DNA from: Pseudomonas paraeruginosa PA7 | Lineage (GTDB): Bacteria > Pseudomonadota > Gammaproteobacteria > Pseudomonadales > Pseudomonadaceae | DNA: 64,000 bases | Assembly (NCBI RefSeq): GCF_000017205.1 | Contig: NC_009656.1 | Location: 2,360,001-2,424,000 of the forward strand | Direction of reading: 5' to 3' | In this document: piece after piece, positions 49,317 through 58,100 of the stretch | Layout: every line of letters starts with the position of its first letter | Numbering within the stretch: position 1 is the stretch's first letter | The notes under the pieces: generated by a model | Told to the model about the DNA's origin: nothing | Database searches by the model: none | Seen by the model: the letters and a program-made list of their open reading frames with translations, nothing else | Position numbers and translations under genes: made by a program

Positions 49317-49795
49317 GTACCGGTAAAATCCAGTTCGCCGAGCAGAACGGCTCGTTCGTTCTGAAATTCGTCGGTGAAGTTCGCCTGACGCTGTGTTCGG
49401 CCCTGGATTCCACCATCGAAAAGATCTTCGCTGCGCTGAATTTCTCGGCGATCATCATCGATCTGACGGAAACCCAGAGCATCGACAGCACGACGCTCGG
49501 CCTGCTGGCCAAGCTTTCCATCCTCTCGCGCCAGAAGATCGGCCTGCTGCCGACGCTGGTGACCACCAACCCGGATATCACCCGGCTGTTGCAGTCGATG
49601 GGCTTCGATCAGGTGTTCAACATCGTCGACCGTCCGGTTCCGTGCCCGGAATGCCTGTCCGACCTGCCGCCACAGGACCAGTCCGAAGAGGTGGTGCGCG
49701 ACAAGGTGCTGGAAGCGCACCGCATCCTCATGGGTCTCAACGAATCCAACCGCGAAGCCTTCCACGACCTGGTCAGCGCCCTGGAGCGCCAGTAA
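49313..49795 (+). CDS. rssC: STAS-domain anti-sigma-factor-antagonist-type protein RssC
   Basis: 160 residues. STAS fold (FVGEVRLTLCSALDSTIEKIFAALNFSAIIIDLTETQSIDSTTLGLLAKLS) with the phosphorylatable Ser in SIDSTTLG. A C-terminal approximately 45-residue acidic extension follows (CPECLSDLPPQDQSEEVVRDK). Start overlaps rssB by 4 nt. The serine would be the expected substrate of the RssB phosphatase domain. Confidence 0.85.
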   Translation: MSTGKIQFAEQNGSFVLKFVGEVRLTLCSALDSTIEKIFAALNFSAIIIDLTETQSIDSTTLGLLAKLSILSRQKIGLLPTLVTTNPDITRLLQSMGFDQVFNIVDRPVPCPECLSDLPPQDQSEEVVRDKVLEAHRILMGLNESNREAFHDLVSALERQ

Positions 49796-49878
49796 CCGGT
49801 CAGCTTTCCTGCCCTCGATGAACAACGTCCGCTGCCGGAGCGGGGCGCCCGTCTGCGCGCCCGGCCCCGGCGCGCGGG

Positions 49879-50802
49879 TCAGTGGCGGGTCGCCAACTGG
49901 TATTCGAGCTTTTCCTGGTCGCGGGCGAACAGGCGGATGCCTTCGGCCAGCTTCTCGGTGGCCATGGCGTCTTCGTTCATCTGCCAGCGGAACGCGCTCT
50001 CGTCGAGCACCTGGCGCGGCTCGCCGTCGCCCGGCAGCAGCAGGCGCGGCAATTCGCCCTGGCTATCGGCCAGTTGCTGCAGCAGGTCGGGGCTGATGGT
50101 CAGGCGGTCGCAGCCGGCCAGTTGCTCGATCTGGCCGAGGTTGCGGAAGCTGGCGCCCATCACCACCGTCTTGTAGCCGTTGGCCTTGTAGTAACGGTAG
50201 ATGCGCGAGACCGAACGCACGCCAGGGTCTTCGGCGCCGACATAGTCGCGGTTCTCGCTCTTCCTGTACCAATCGTAGATGCGCCCGACGAACGGCGAGA
50301 TCAGGAACACCCCGGCGTCCGCGCAGGCCGCCGCCTGGGCGAAGGAGAACAGCAGGGTCAGGTTGGTCTGGATGCCCTCGCGCTCGAGGATCTCGGCGGC
50401 GCGGATGCCTTCCCAGGTCGAGGCGATCTTGATCAGCACCCGCTCGCGGCCGACCCCCTGCTCCTCGTACAGCTCGACCAGGCGGTGGGCGCGGGCCAGG
50501 GTGGCCTCGCTGTCGAACGACAGGCGTGCGTCGACCTCGGTGGAAATCCGCCCCGGAATGACCCCGAGGATGTCCTTGCCGACCGCCACGGCGAAGCGGT
50601 CGCAGGCCAGCCCGGCGTCTCCGCCGCTACCCGCGGTGGCCCGGCGGAGGTGCTCGGCGTAGCGCGGCAGGGCGGCGGCCTTGAGCAGCAGCGAGGGGTT
50701 GGTGGTGGCGTCCACCGGCTTCAGGCGGGCAATGGCATCGAAGTCGCCGGTGTCGGCGACCACCGTGGTGTATTGCTTGAGTTGTTCCAGCTTCGAAGTC
50801 AT
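49879..50802 (-). CDS. tal: Transaldolase B-type
   Basis: 307 residues. Pentose-phosphate pathway enzyme forming a Schiff base at Lys125 ([12 protein letters not shown]). Landmarks: [37 protein letters not shown]. The start is [19 protein letters not shown]; the frame continues 24 codons upstream without homology. Confidence 0.96.
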   Translation of the reverse strand: MTSKLEQLKQYTTVVADTGDFDAIARLKPVDATTNPSLLLKAAALPRYAEHLRRATAGSGGDAGLACDRFAVAVGKDILGVIPGRISTEVDARLSFDSEATLARAHRLVELYEEQGVGRERVLIKIASTWEGIRAAEILEREGIQTNLTLLFSFAQAAACADAGVFLISPFVGRIYDWYRKSENRDYVGAEDPGVRSVSRIYRYYKANGYKTVVMGASFRNLGQIEQLAGCDRLTISPDLLQQLADSQGELPRLLLPGDGEPRQVLDESAFRWQMNEDAMATEKLAEGIRLFARDQEKLEYQLATRH

Positions 50803-50880
50803 GGCGAGGTCTTGTCGGTGGGTTCTTGGGAAGAAGAATCCCTCGACCTTACCCGAGCCGTCGGCGCGGCTCAATGGGAG

Positions 50881-51885
<1,005 letters not shown>

Positions 51886-51916
51886 GGGGTTTCCGGTTGC
51901 TGCTGATTCACTCCGA

Positions 51917-51989
51917 TTTGCTACCGTTTAGCACTATTGCTTAATCTCCTTTGCTTAAATGTAGCAACGCGAGACGGGCGTGTAGCAAA
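51917..51989. repeat. TTTGCTAC/GTAGCAA repeats beside the integrase gene
   Basis: TTTGCTAC (51917-51924), GTAGCAA (51961-51967) and GTAGCAAA (51982-51989) are arranged as one inverted and two direct copies; the last overlaps the integrase ATG. A related GTAGTTGC occurs near 51849. They could be integrase arm-type sites or an operator controlling int. Confidence 0.5.
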
Positions 51990-53095
51990 TGGGGACGATT
52001 ACTCAAAGAAAGCGCAAGGATGGGTCCGCAGCTTTTACGGCTCAGATACGCATCATGCGGCAGGGTAAGGCAGTTTATCAGGAAAGCCAGACATTCGACC
52101 GGAAGGCGGCGGCCCAGAACTGGCTGAAGCGCCGAGAGGCAGAGTTGGCCGCTCCAGGCGCGATCGAGCGAGCCAACCGCAAGGGCGTCACTGTACGGGA
52201 AATGATCAAGCAGTATCTTGAGGAGTACGGGAAACTGCGACCGTTGGGCAGGACCAAGGAGGCGACGCTCCAGGCGATAGCTGCGACATGGCTGGGGGAT
52301 GTGGTCGACCGGGACCTGACTTCCCAGGTGTTGGTCGAGTACGCAATGGATCGCATCGAGAAGGGCGGCGTGCAGCCGCAGACTGTAGGCAACGATCTTT
52401 CTCACCTCGGTGCCGTCTTGACGGTTGCACGCCCAGCATGGGGCTACGAGGTGGATCCGGTGGCCATGGCCGACGCCAGGCGCGTTCTGCGCAAGATGGG
52501 AGGGGTTTCCAGGAGCAACGAGCGGGACAGGCGCCCAACTTTGGAGGAGCTTGACACCATCCTTGCCTACTTCGTTGAAATGCGGGAGCGTCGCAAGCAG
52601 CAGATCGACATGGTTCGGATGATCGGCTTTGCGATTTTCTCAACGCGCCGCCAGGAAGAGATCACCCGGATCCGCTGGGACGCCATCGACGAAGCACGCC
52701 AGGCAGTGCTGATCACGGATATGAAGAATCCGGGCCAGAAATACGGGAATGATGTCTGGTGCCACCTGCCGGACCAGGCATGGCGCATTTTGCATTCGAT
52801 GCCCCGGCGCGAGGAATTCGTGTTCCCCTACAACGCGAAGTCGGTCAGCGCTTCGTTCACCAGGGCTTGCAGCTTCTTGGAGATCGAAGATCTCCACTTT
52901 CACGACCTGCGCCATGACGGCATCAGTCGGCTTTTCGAAATCGGATGGGATATTCCGCGCGTGGCCAGCGTCTCGGGCCACCGGGACTGGAATTCGATGC
53001 GGCGTTACACGCATCTGAGGGGGAACGGCGACAAGTACGAAGACTGGCCGTGGTTGGAGCAGATAATAGAGGGCCCCACGATCGAGGCCCGGTAG
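51989..53095 (+). CDS. Tyrosine-type site-specific integrase (dusA-associated)
   Basis: 368 residues. N-terminal DNA-binding region (GTITQRKRKDGSAAFTAQIRI, AP2/Arm-binding-like), core-binding domain about 65-165, catalytic domain with Arg221 (STRRQEEI), Lys region, His305/Arg308 (HFHDLRHDG), His331 (SGHRDW) and nucleophile Tyr340 (RRYTHLRG). Position beside the 5' end of dusA matches the known family of dusA-targeting integrases of prophages and islands. Convergent with the PrtN-family gene. Confidence 0.94.
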   Translation: MGTITQRKRKDGSAAFTAQIRIMRQGKAVYQESQTFDRKAAAQNWLKRREAELAAPGAIERANRKGVTVREMIKQYLEEYGKLRPLGRTKEATLQAIAATWLGDVVDRDLTSQVLVEYAMDRIEKGGVQPQTVGNDLSHLGAVLTVARPAWGYEVDPVAMADARRVLRKMGGVSRSNERDRRPTLEELDTILAYFVEMRERRKQQIDMVRMIGFAIFSTRRQEEITRIRWDAIDEARQAVLITDMKNPGQKYGNDVWCHLPDQAWRILHSMPRREEFVFPYNAKSVSASFTRACSFLEIEDLHFHDLRHDGISRLFEIGWDIPRVASVSGHRDWNSMRRYTHLRGNGDKYEDWPWLEQIIEGPTIEAR

Positions 53096-53104
53096 GCGGG
53101 AGGG

Positions 53105-53389
53105 TCAGGATGCACGGCGCAGGGTTCGGCGCCCCATGAGCTTTTCGTGCTCCTCCTTCGCCGTTCTGTGCCGTTCGTCAAGGTAGTTCGCCAGGTCCGT
53201 CAGGTGTACGCCACGCGCAGACTTCTGGCTGTTCTCCATGCGCACCAGCGGCAAGTCGATTTCGCCGGCCGCAACCTTCATCTTCATTTTCTCGGGGGTC
53301 AGGTGGCTGAAGTAGTCGGCGCAGACGCGCTCGAGGGGAATGATGGCGGCACCGTCGTACTGGGCCATCAACAGAAATTGGGTGTTCAT
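53105..53389 (-). CDS. PrtN-family transcriptional activator (prophage)
   Basis: 94 residues closely following the pyocin activator PrtN family: MNTQFLLMAQYDGAAIIPLERVCADYF ... GEIDLPLVRMENSQKSARGVHLTDLANYL. PrtN activates R/F/S pyocin genes after DNA damage in P. aeruginosa. Prophage-borne homologues are known near integrase genes. Last gene of the leftward operon, 9 nt from the integrase stop. Confidence 0.88.
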   Translation of the reverse strand: MNTQFLLMAQYDGAAIIPLERVCADYFSHLTPEKMKMKVAAGEIDLPLVRMENSQKSARGVHLTDLANYLDERHRTAKEEHEKLMGRRTLRRAS

Positions 53390-53463
53390 TAGGCGTTACC
53401 TATCCCAGCTCTTCGGCCGGGCTGTTCCGCGGCCCTTTCCGTTGGGCCGCGGCATGGATGATT

Positions 53464-53859
53464 TCAGGTAGGATGCACCGGCTCACCGGTGACGGGACCA
53501 GCCTTGGCGGGCATGTGCCCCTGATCCGGTGGGCTTTCGCTGGGCGAAGGTCTGGCCGGAAACGGCGTTCCCGGCAGGATGCCCAGGGCGTCGGTGGCGC
53601 GTTGGACGATGTTGAGCGCCACTTGCAGCGCCGCCGCGTCGTCTTGCATGCGCATGAGCGCGGTCATTTTGGGCCGGTGCTCGGCACACACTCTGTCGCG
53701 AAGCTGACCGGCGGCGCGGCGAACAGCGTCGGCCGTGCCGTGGTGCTGGAGCACCAGGGCCATGACCAGTACCACGTCGACGCTGTGCATTTGCATCGTG
53801 GTTGTCCGCAGTAACCAGCGGGGAAGGGCGATGCCTGGTTTCTGCTTCATCCGAAGCAC
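53464..53859 (-). CDS. Prophage protein of unknown function
   Basis: 131 residues from ATG 53859, or 110 from MQMHSVDVVLVMALVLQHHG at 53796. One moderately hydrophobic stretch (VDVVLVMALVL) and a Pro-rich tail. No recognised domain. The start overlaps the stop of the preceding 40-aa gene (53847), consistent with operonic coupling. Confidence 0.6.
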   Translation of the reverse strand: MLRMKQKPGIALPRWLLRTTTMQMHSVDVVLVMALVLQHHGTADAVRRAAGQLRDRVCAEHRPKMTALMRMQDDAAALQVALNIVQRATDALGILPGTPFPARPSPSESPPDQGHMPAKAGPVTGEPVHPT

Positions 53860-53969
53860 CCCGTCTGCCAGGCCGCCAGCGTGCGGAGGATCGGGAATAT
53901 CTCCGCTGCGAACACTGCGGCCAGGCCCAGGGTGGCGATCAGTCCGAGGGCGGTCAGCGCTCTACGCAT
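53847..53969 (-). CDS. 40-residue single-pass membrane microprotein
   Basis: Reads MRRALTALGLIATLGLAAVFAAEIFPILRTLAAWQTGCFG: two positive residues, then a hydrophobic helix (about 5-28). A very strong ribosome-binding site AAGGAGGGG lies about 7 nt upstream of the ATG. Start overlaps the end of the 393-aa gene by 16 nt. Could be a lysis- or regulation-related phage microprotein; the function is unknown. Confidence 0.7.
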   Translation of the reverse strand: MRRALTALGLIATLGLAAVFAAEIFPILRTLAAWQTGCFG

Positions 53970-55135
53970 TGTCGCCCCCCCTCCTTGCCGGGCGCGGCGG
54001 CGATTAGTTTGAATTCCTCCGCGTACTCGTCGCAGCAACACTCGACAACGTTCGTCTCGCCCACCGGCTCGCAGTTGCAGAACTTGCTGCACAGCGCTTC
54101 GAACAGGAAGTCGGGCATCTCATTGATCACCTGCTCCCGGCTTACCGTTACCGTGTGGCACTCGCCATTGGGGTGGCGATACTCGAAGCTGAACTCCTCC
54201 GGCACGCTGTGCTGAGCCTGGGCGGGCACGCCGCTCAGCGCCGTTCGGGCTGCCCGATGCTGGCCAAGCGTCAAGCACAAGCGTTCGTCGCACCCCATGT
54301 CAGTGTATGGTTCGTGATCGTCATCCTCGGAGTCGTCGTAGGCGTCGGCAACCGCTGCGAATGGTGCCAGAGCCGTTTCCAGCTCCGCGACCCTGGCCAG
54401 GGCGGCGCGCAGCTTCAGCTTCAGCCCGTCGCGGATGTGCGGCCAGCGGTCCAGGGCTTCGCTCAGCTTCGCGTTCTCCGCCCGCAGCGCCCCGACGATG
54501 CGCTCATATTGAGCTGCGAACGCATCGAAATCCGATGCTCTGACCACAGTCGTTTGCGCCATGTAATAAGGGCGGTTGGGGTGAAACACATCAGCGGTGT
54601 ACCGCTCGGGCTGGTTCGGCCGCTCCGCCTCTGCCTCTGCCTGCTCTGGGCACTTCTTGCAGCTTTTCACGCCATCGCCTGGACAGTTCTCGCCTGTCGG
54701 AGTTGTGCACACTGGCGCCGGGGAGGGTTGCGCCAGGGCGGCGCGGGCTTGCCAGCCGAGCCACGCGAACCGTGGGCCGGCGTATTTGTAGTCCCCGCTC
54801 ATCAGGCGGCAGAAGTCGTGCTTGGGGGAGACACCTGGGAGACTGCTGTACATCCCTTCAAACGCCGCGCGCTCATCCCCGCCTGCCTGCTCTGCCGGTG
54901 CAGGATGTGCCGGGCAGGGATGGCGGAGGGAGCCGTTGCCGGCCAGGCCCTGGGGATCTTGCGTCGGCGCCTGGTCATTGATCAGGGCCAGCAGGCTCTC
55001 GGCCGAGGAGTGAACGTCGTCGAGGTCCGTTGACCAGCGCTGCGGGTTGGTGTCGTGGATATTGTCCAGTGCTTCGACGATGCCGCGCAGGCGGGTGGCG
55101 CACTGTTCGATCAGTTGGTGTTGGGTAGAGGACAT
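53954..55135 (-). CDS. Ea22-like prophage protein of unknown function
   Basis: 393 residues from MSSTQHQLIEQ with GGAG upstream. The N-terminal part is helical; the stretch AAFEGMYSSL...YAGPRFAWLGWQARAALA is the FxxW..AWxxWQARA-type motif common to lambdoid Ea22-like proteins. Central coiled coil (about 215-270) with ELETALAPFAAVADAYDDSEDDDHEPY. The C-terminus is Cys-rich (CSKFCNCEPVGETNVVECCC). No enzymatic motif. Confidence 0.75.
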   Translation of the reverse strand: MSSTQHQLIEQCATRLRGIVEALDNIHDTNPQRWSTDLDDVHSSAESLLALINDQAPTQDPQGLAGNGSLRHPCPAHPAPAEQAGGDERAAFEGMYSSLPGVSPKHDFCRLMSGDYKYAGPRFAWLGWQARAALAQPSPAPVCTTPTGENCPGDGVKSCKKCPEQAEAEAERPNQPERYTADVFHPNRPYYMAQTTVVRASDFDAFAAQYERIVGALRAENAKLSEALDRWPHIRDGLKLKLRAALARVAELETALAPFAAVADAYDDSEDDDHEPYTDMGCDERLCLTLGQHRAARTALSGVPAQAQHSVPEEFSFEYRHPNGECHTVTVSREQVINEMPDFLFEALCSKFCNCEPVGETNVVECCCDEYAEEFKLIAAAPGKEGGRQCVER

Positions 55136-55236
55136 GGTGGTGTCTCCGGTTGCTCCGGCGCCGGCGGCCGGCAGCGGAAGCATTTGCACAGGCCTATCCG
55201 TTGGCCCGTGGTGCGGCAGATGGTGGGGCGGTTCAT
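55111..55236 (-). CDS. 41-residue Cys-rich prophage microprotein
   Basis: MNRPTICRTTGQRIGLCKCFRCRPPAP...: five Cys, with C-x9-C-x-C-x2-C spacing suggesting a small metal knuckle. The ATG overlaps the TGA of the upstream 168-aa gene (ATGA at 55233-55236). Its 3' end overlaps the start of the 393-aa gene. Too short to classify. Confidence 0.55.
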   Translation of the reverse strand: MNRPTICRTTGQRIGLCKCFRCRPPAPEQPETPPCPLPNTN

Positions 55237-55739
55237 TTCGTGGCGTCTTGCTTCATGGCTTTGGCGTGGCCGACGCAGGTGCGGACCGGGTTGCCCTGGT
55301 CGTCCAGGTCGGCGTGGCAGTAGAACCGGCTGAGCTCCTGCCGGCAGTAGATGGCATCGGAGGTGGTGACCGGCGAGGTGTTCGCCGGGGTGCCGAGGCG
55401 ATAGGCACAGCCGGCGCACGTGCCGCGTGGGTCCACAGTGGCGGCCAGGACAACACCTTGCAGCGCTCCGAACATCGTCGGCAGGTTCGCCTGCTCCGCG
55501 GTGTGCGGGTGTTCGCCGCGCTCGATGAGGATCAACTCCACCATTGCACGGCATTTCTCGGCGACGGCGTTGGCCATGCCCAGCACCTGGGCGAACAGGT
55601 CGAGCATGGCGGCCAGGCCGCGCTGGGCGGCCATTTTCTCCAACACCTGGCGGCGCAGGTCCGCCGGAAGAAGCACGGCGCCGGCCAGTTCGTGCGCGTC
55701 GGCGGCGCTGATCTGGTAGTCGGTGGGAGGCTGGTTCAT
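55233..55739 (-). CDS. Prophage protein of unknown function
   Basis: 168 residues from MNQPPTDYQISAADAHELAG. Helical N-terminal two thirds (ADLRRQVLEKMAAQRGLAAMLDLFAQVLG...), then a Cys-containing C-terminal segment (GTCAGCAYRLGTPANTS ... YCRQELSRFYCHADLDDQ ... RTCVGHA) that looks like a zinc-binding module. Starts by ATGA overlap with the preceding gene's stop. Confidence 0.7.
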   Translation of the reverse strand: MNQPPTDYQISAADAHELAGAVLLPADLRRQVLEKMAAQRGLAAMLDLFAQVLGMANAVAEKCRAMVELILIERGEHPHTAEQANLPTMFGALQGVVLAATVDPRGTCAGCAYRLGTPANTSPVTTSDAIYCRQELSRFYCHADLDDQGNPVRTCVGHAKAMKQDATK

Positions 55740-56101
55740 GGGACCGCCATCGTTGATGCTGCTTCCAGCATCTGGCACCGGCCAGCCAGTTGGAGCAGGT
55801 TACGAGTAGTCGGCTTGAAGCCTTCCGTATCCGGGAGGTACTCGTGACGATGGCCCTCCGGGTACGTCTCGAACGGTCCGTGCCATTCCCAACTCATTAG
55901 CCAGTCTTGCCAGACGGTGTAGACGTCCTGTCCTTCGCCCCAATAGTCGACACCGCCGCCGACGGAAAGAACATGCCGGACTCGGGAGCCTTGCTCATAT
56001 GCGAGTTCAGACGGTTCTTCGTCGCGCCAGGCGCTGCAGTAGAGCGCTGGGTAAAGCTCGACCAGCCGCTTGCTCAATTTCTTCTCGATGCGCGCTTTCA
56101 T
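55736..56101 (-). CDS. Prophage protein of unknown function
   Basis: 121 residues, Trp/Tyr-rich (ALYCSAWRDEEPSELAYEQG, DYWGEGQDVYTVWQDWLMSWEWHGPF). No domain recognised. The start overlaps the stop of the 190-aa gene upstream by 4 nt, and its stop overlaps the next start. Confidence 0.7.
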   Translation of the reverse strand: MKARIEKKLSKRLVELYPALYCSAWRDEEPSELAYEQGSRVRHVLSVGGGVDYWGEGQDVYTVWQDWLMSWEWHGPFETYPEGHRHEYLPDTEGFKPTTRNLLQLAGRCQMLEAASTMAVP

Positions 56102-56670
56102 GCTTCACCTTCCTTCGCCAGTGCCAGCCGATGCTGGGCGCTGGCCTGGCGCTCCGGCTTGGGTAGCTTCAGGCCGAACAGCCGGAGGGCCTGCTTGTGG
56201 TTGAGGGAGGCCGCCACCGCAACAGGCCTGGCATGCTGGTCGATGTAGGACTTCGGCCAGGGCGCGTACCCGCGCGCGGTGAGGATGCCAGCGTGGTCGA
56301 GCGGCCAGGTCCGAGCGGCGGCCAGGTTGGACGTCCGGCCGGCGGCCTCGGGTATCCAGACGAGGCAATTCCCATCCCAGTCCCTGGCGTAAGCGGCGTA
56401 GATGCGGTCGTTCGCTGGCGCGTCGGCGAGTGCCTGCGTCCGGGACAGGTCCAGGTCCTGGTGATCGACACCGAACTCAGCGCGGAGGCGCACGTAGTCG
56501 ACCGGCCAGGGCAGATCGGTTTCCCGGCACTTGTACTGCCGAACTGCCCGGGCGCGGGTGAACGTCTCGGCTTCGTCGAGGTTGGTGGTGTAGCCGCCGC
56601 CGGCGCGCCAGAACATGGCCCGGCTCCCGACGTTGCTGCGGCTGTCCTGGAGATAGAAGAGGTCGCTCAT
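56098..56670 (-). CDS. Prophage protein of unknown function
   Basis: 190 residues from MSDLFYLQDSRSNVGSRAMFWRAGGGYTTNL. The N-terminal 50 residues (YLQDSRSNVG...MFWRAGGGYTT.LDEAETFTRARA) resemble a small domain repeated in many Pseudomonas phage proteins, and a related segment recurs at about 95-125. Function unknown. 4-nt overlaps on both sides. Confidence 0.72.
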   Translation of the reverse strand: MSDLFYLQDSRSNVGSRAMFWRAGGGYTTNLDEAETFTRARAVRQYKCRETDLPWPVDYVRLRAEFGVDHQDLDLSRTQALADAPANDRIYAAYARDWDGNCLVWIPEAAGRTSNLAAARTWPLDHAGILTARGYAPWPKSYIDQHARPVAVAASLNHKQALRLFGLKLPKPERQASAQHRLALAKEGEA

Positions 56671-57305
56671 GGCGTCACCCGCTTGAACTCGACGACCCAG
56701 ACCCATGGGTTTGCGGCCCAGCTTCCCTCGCCGTTGAGCGATTCCCAGAGGAAGCCGAACGCCCCCTTGGCTGTGTCGCCCCAGCAGCCGATATCGGCGC
56801 AGGCTTGCCGAGCGTGGTCACATGGCTCGCCGCGCACTCCCTCTGCCAACGCCTGCTCTTCGCTGATGTCCTGCAGGCGCTCGACGCGAACAGCGATGAT
56901 CTCCAGCAGGATGCGGCTGGCCCAGCGTGGCATATGGATAGAGGGACGGCCTCGGCCCTTGGAGATCATGGAGCACCCGGTCTGCCGGACGCTGAAGTCT
57001 GCTGGGTACCAGATCGGTTCACCTTGGCTGAGGTCGCGCGGCGCGATTGCGTCTACCTGGGCATCTGCCGCCCAGGCCTCCCGCACCCACAGCCGATCGC
57101 CGGGCTGGCCGTGGGGGCAGGTGATGCGCGCGTGCAGGCCGGCATCAAGCGTCTTGAATGGCGTATAGGGATCGACCATTGAGCCGAGGAAGTCGGGCTG
57201 CGGCTTCACGACTCGGCGCGTGACCGTCTTCCGGCCTTCCAGGATGGCTCGGACCATCTGGTCGTTGAACAGGATTGGCCGCTCCCGCGGCTTTTCTGCG
57301 GACAT
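56667..57305 (-). CDS. ASCH-like prophage protein
   Basis: 212 residues from MSAEKPRERPILF. Typical phage ASCH/PUA-like segments: NDQMVRAILEGRKTVTRRVVK, GDRLWVREAWA, IHMPRWASRILLEIIAVRVERLQDISEEQALAEGV, and NPWVWVVEFKRV. ASCH proteins bind RNA or modified bases; the role in phage is unknown. First gene of an ATGA-linked chain. Confidence 0.82.
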   Translation of the reverse strand: MSAEKPRERPILFNDQMVRAILEGRKTVTRRVVKPQPDFLGSMVDPYTPFKTLDAGLHARITCPHGQPGDRLWVREAWAADAQVDAIAPRDLSQGEPIWYPADFSVRQTGCSMISKGRGRPSIHMPRWASRILLEIIAVRVERLQDISEEQALAEGVRGEPCDHARQACADIGCWGDTAKGAFGFLWESLNGEGSWAANPWVWVVEFKRVTP

Positions 57306-57390
57306 AGGGAATACCTCTCGCCTGATGGCGAAGTGCAATTGAGTGGACTAGGTTCATTGGACCGGCGAATGGCCGGGGAGGGAGGGAACT

Positions 57391-57630
57391 ATGGACTGCT
57401 TCATCTGCGGCGCAGATTCGAATGCCGGAAACGTTCCGGACGCGATCTTGGTTGGTTGTCCCAACTGCGGGGGGTACAGGATCACGCGGACCGCGTTGGA
57501 ATGCCTCAAGAACCATGGGTTTCGTCTTGATACCGACGTAACCCGGAAGTGGCTCGCTGGACAGGTAGGTACCGGTGAAATCCCGTTGATTGACTGGAAC
57601 GTAGCGGCAAGATGTGCACGGAGTGCATAG
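57391..57630 (+). CDS. Small zinc-ribbon-type protein on the opposite strand
   Basis: 79 residues. Two CxxC pairs (Cys3/Cys6, Cys23/Cys26) in the first 26 residues, then a basic helical tail. A strong GGAGGGA site precedes the ATG by 5 nt. It reads rightward inside an otherwise leftward operon, and the composition is less GC-rich than its neighbours, so it is likely a moron-type insertion. Confidence 0.68.
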   Translation: MDCFICGADSNAGNVPDAILVGCPNCGGYRITRTALECLKNHGFRLDTDVTRKWLAGQVGTGEIPLIDWNVAARCARSA

Positions 57631-57650
57631 CCAGCACTTGCTGACGCTGT

Positions 57651-58100
57651 TCAGCTGGAGAATGTGTGCACCTGCTGTGAGCGGCTCCAGGGATGCCGGC
57701 GCCCGGGCTTGGGCTGCTGGCGCGAGGTGATGAGTGCGTCGCGCAGGCTCATGCCGGCGGCGACGCGGCGGCGGACGGTCGTTGCGTGGACCGGGCTTTG
57801 GAAGTGCTCCACCAACTCGGCGATGGTCCCGGTCACGCCGTCGACGGTGAAGCGTCTGCTCTCGCTCCAGCGTTCGTGCGCGCGCTCCAGCGCCGCGGCC
57901 TGCGCCGGCGTGCAGCGTCCGCGCTTCTGCTCGTTCGCACGCTGGTGGTCGGCTGAGCATCCGCGTGCCGGCCAGGTGATCTCCGGCATCAGGGTCAGCA
58001 ACTCCCGGAACTTCCAGGGGCCCATGCCGAGCGCGTGCATCGTTGCGCGACGGGAAAGCCCGCGCGCGGCCGCGTTGCGAATGAACTGTTCGGTGTTCAC
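57651..58100 (-). CDS. Prophage DNA-binding-like protein of unknown function
   Basis: 149 residues from a GTG (58100) with an ideal AGGAGGT 6 nt upstream; the GTG overlaps the TGA of the cytosine methyltransferase. Two helix-turn-helix-like stretches: NAAARGLSRRATMHALGMGPWKFRELL and TIAELVEHFQSPVHATTVRRRVAAGMSLRDALI. Translational coupling suggests it works with the methyltransferase, perhaps as its regulator or accessory. Confidence 0.75.
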   Translation of the reverse strand: MNTEQFIRNAAARGLSRRATMHALGMGPWKFRELLTLMPEITWPARGCSADHQRANEQKRGRCTPAQAAALERAHERWSESRRFTVDGVTGTIAELVEHFQSPVHATTVRRRVAAGMSLRDALITSRQQPKPGRRHPWSRSQQVHTFSS

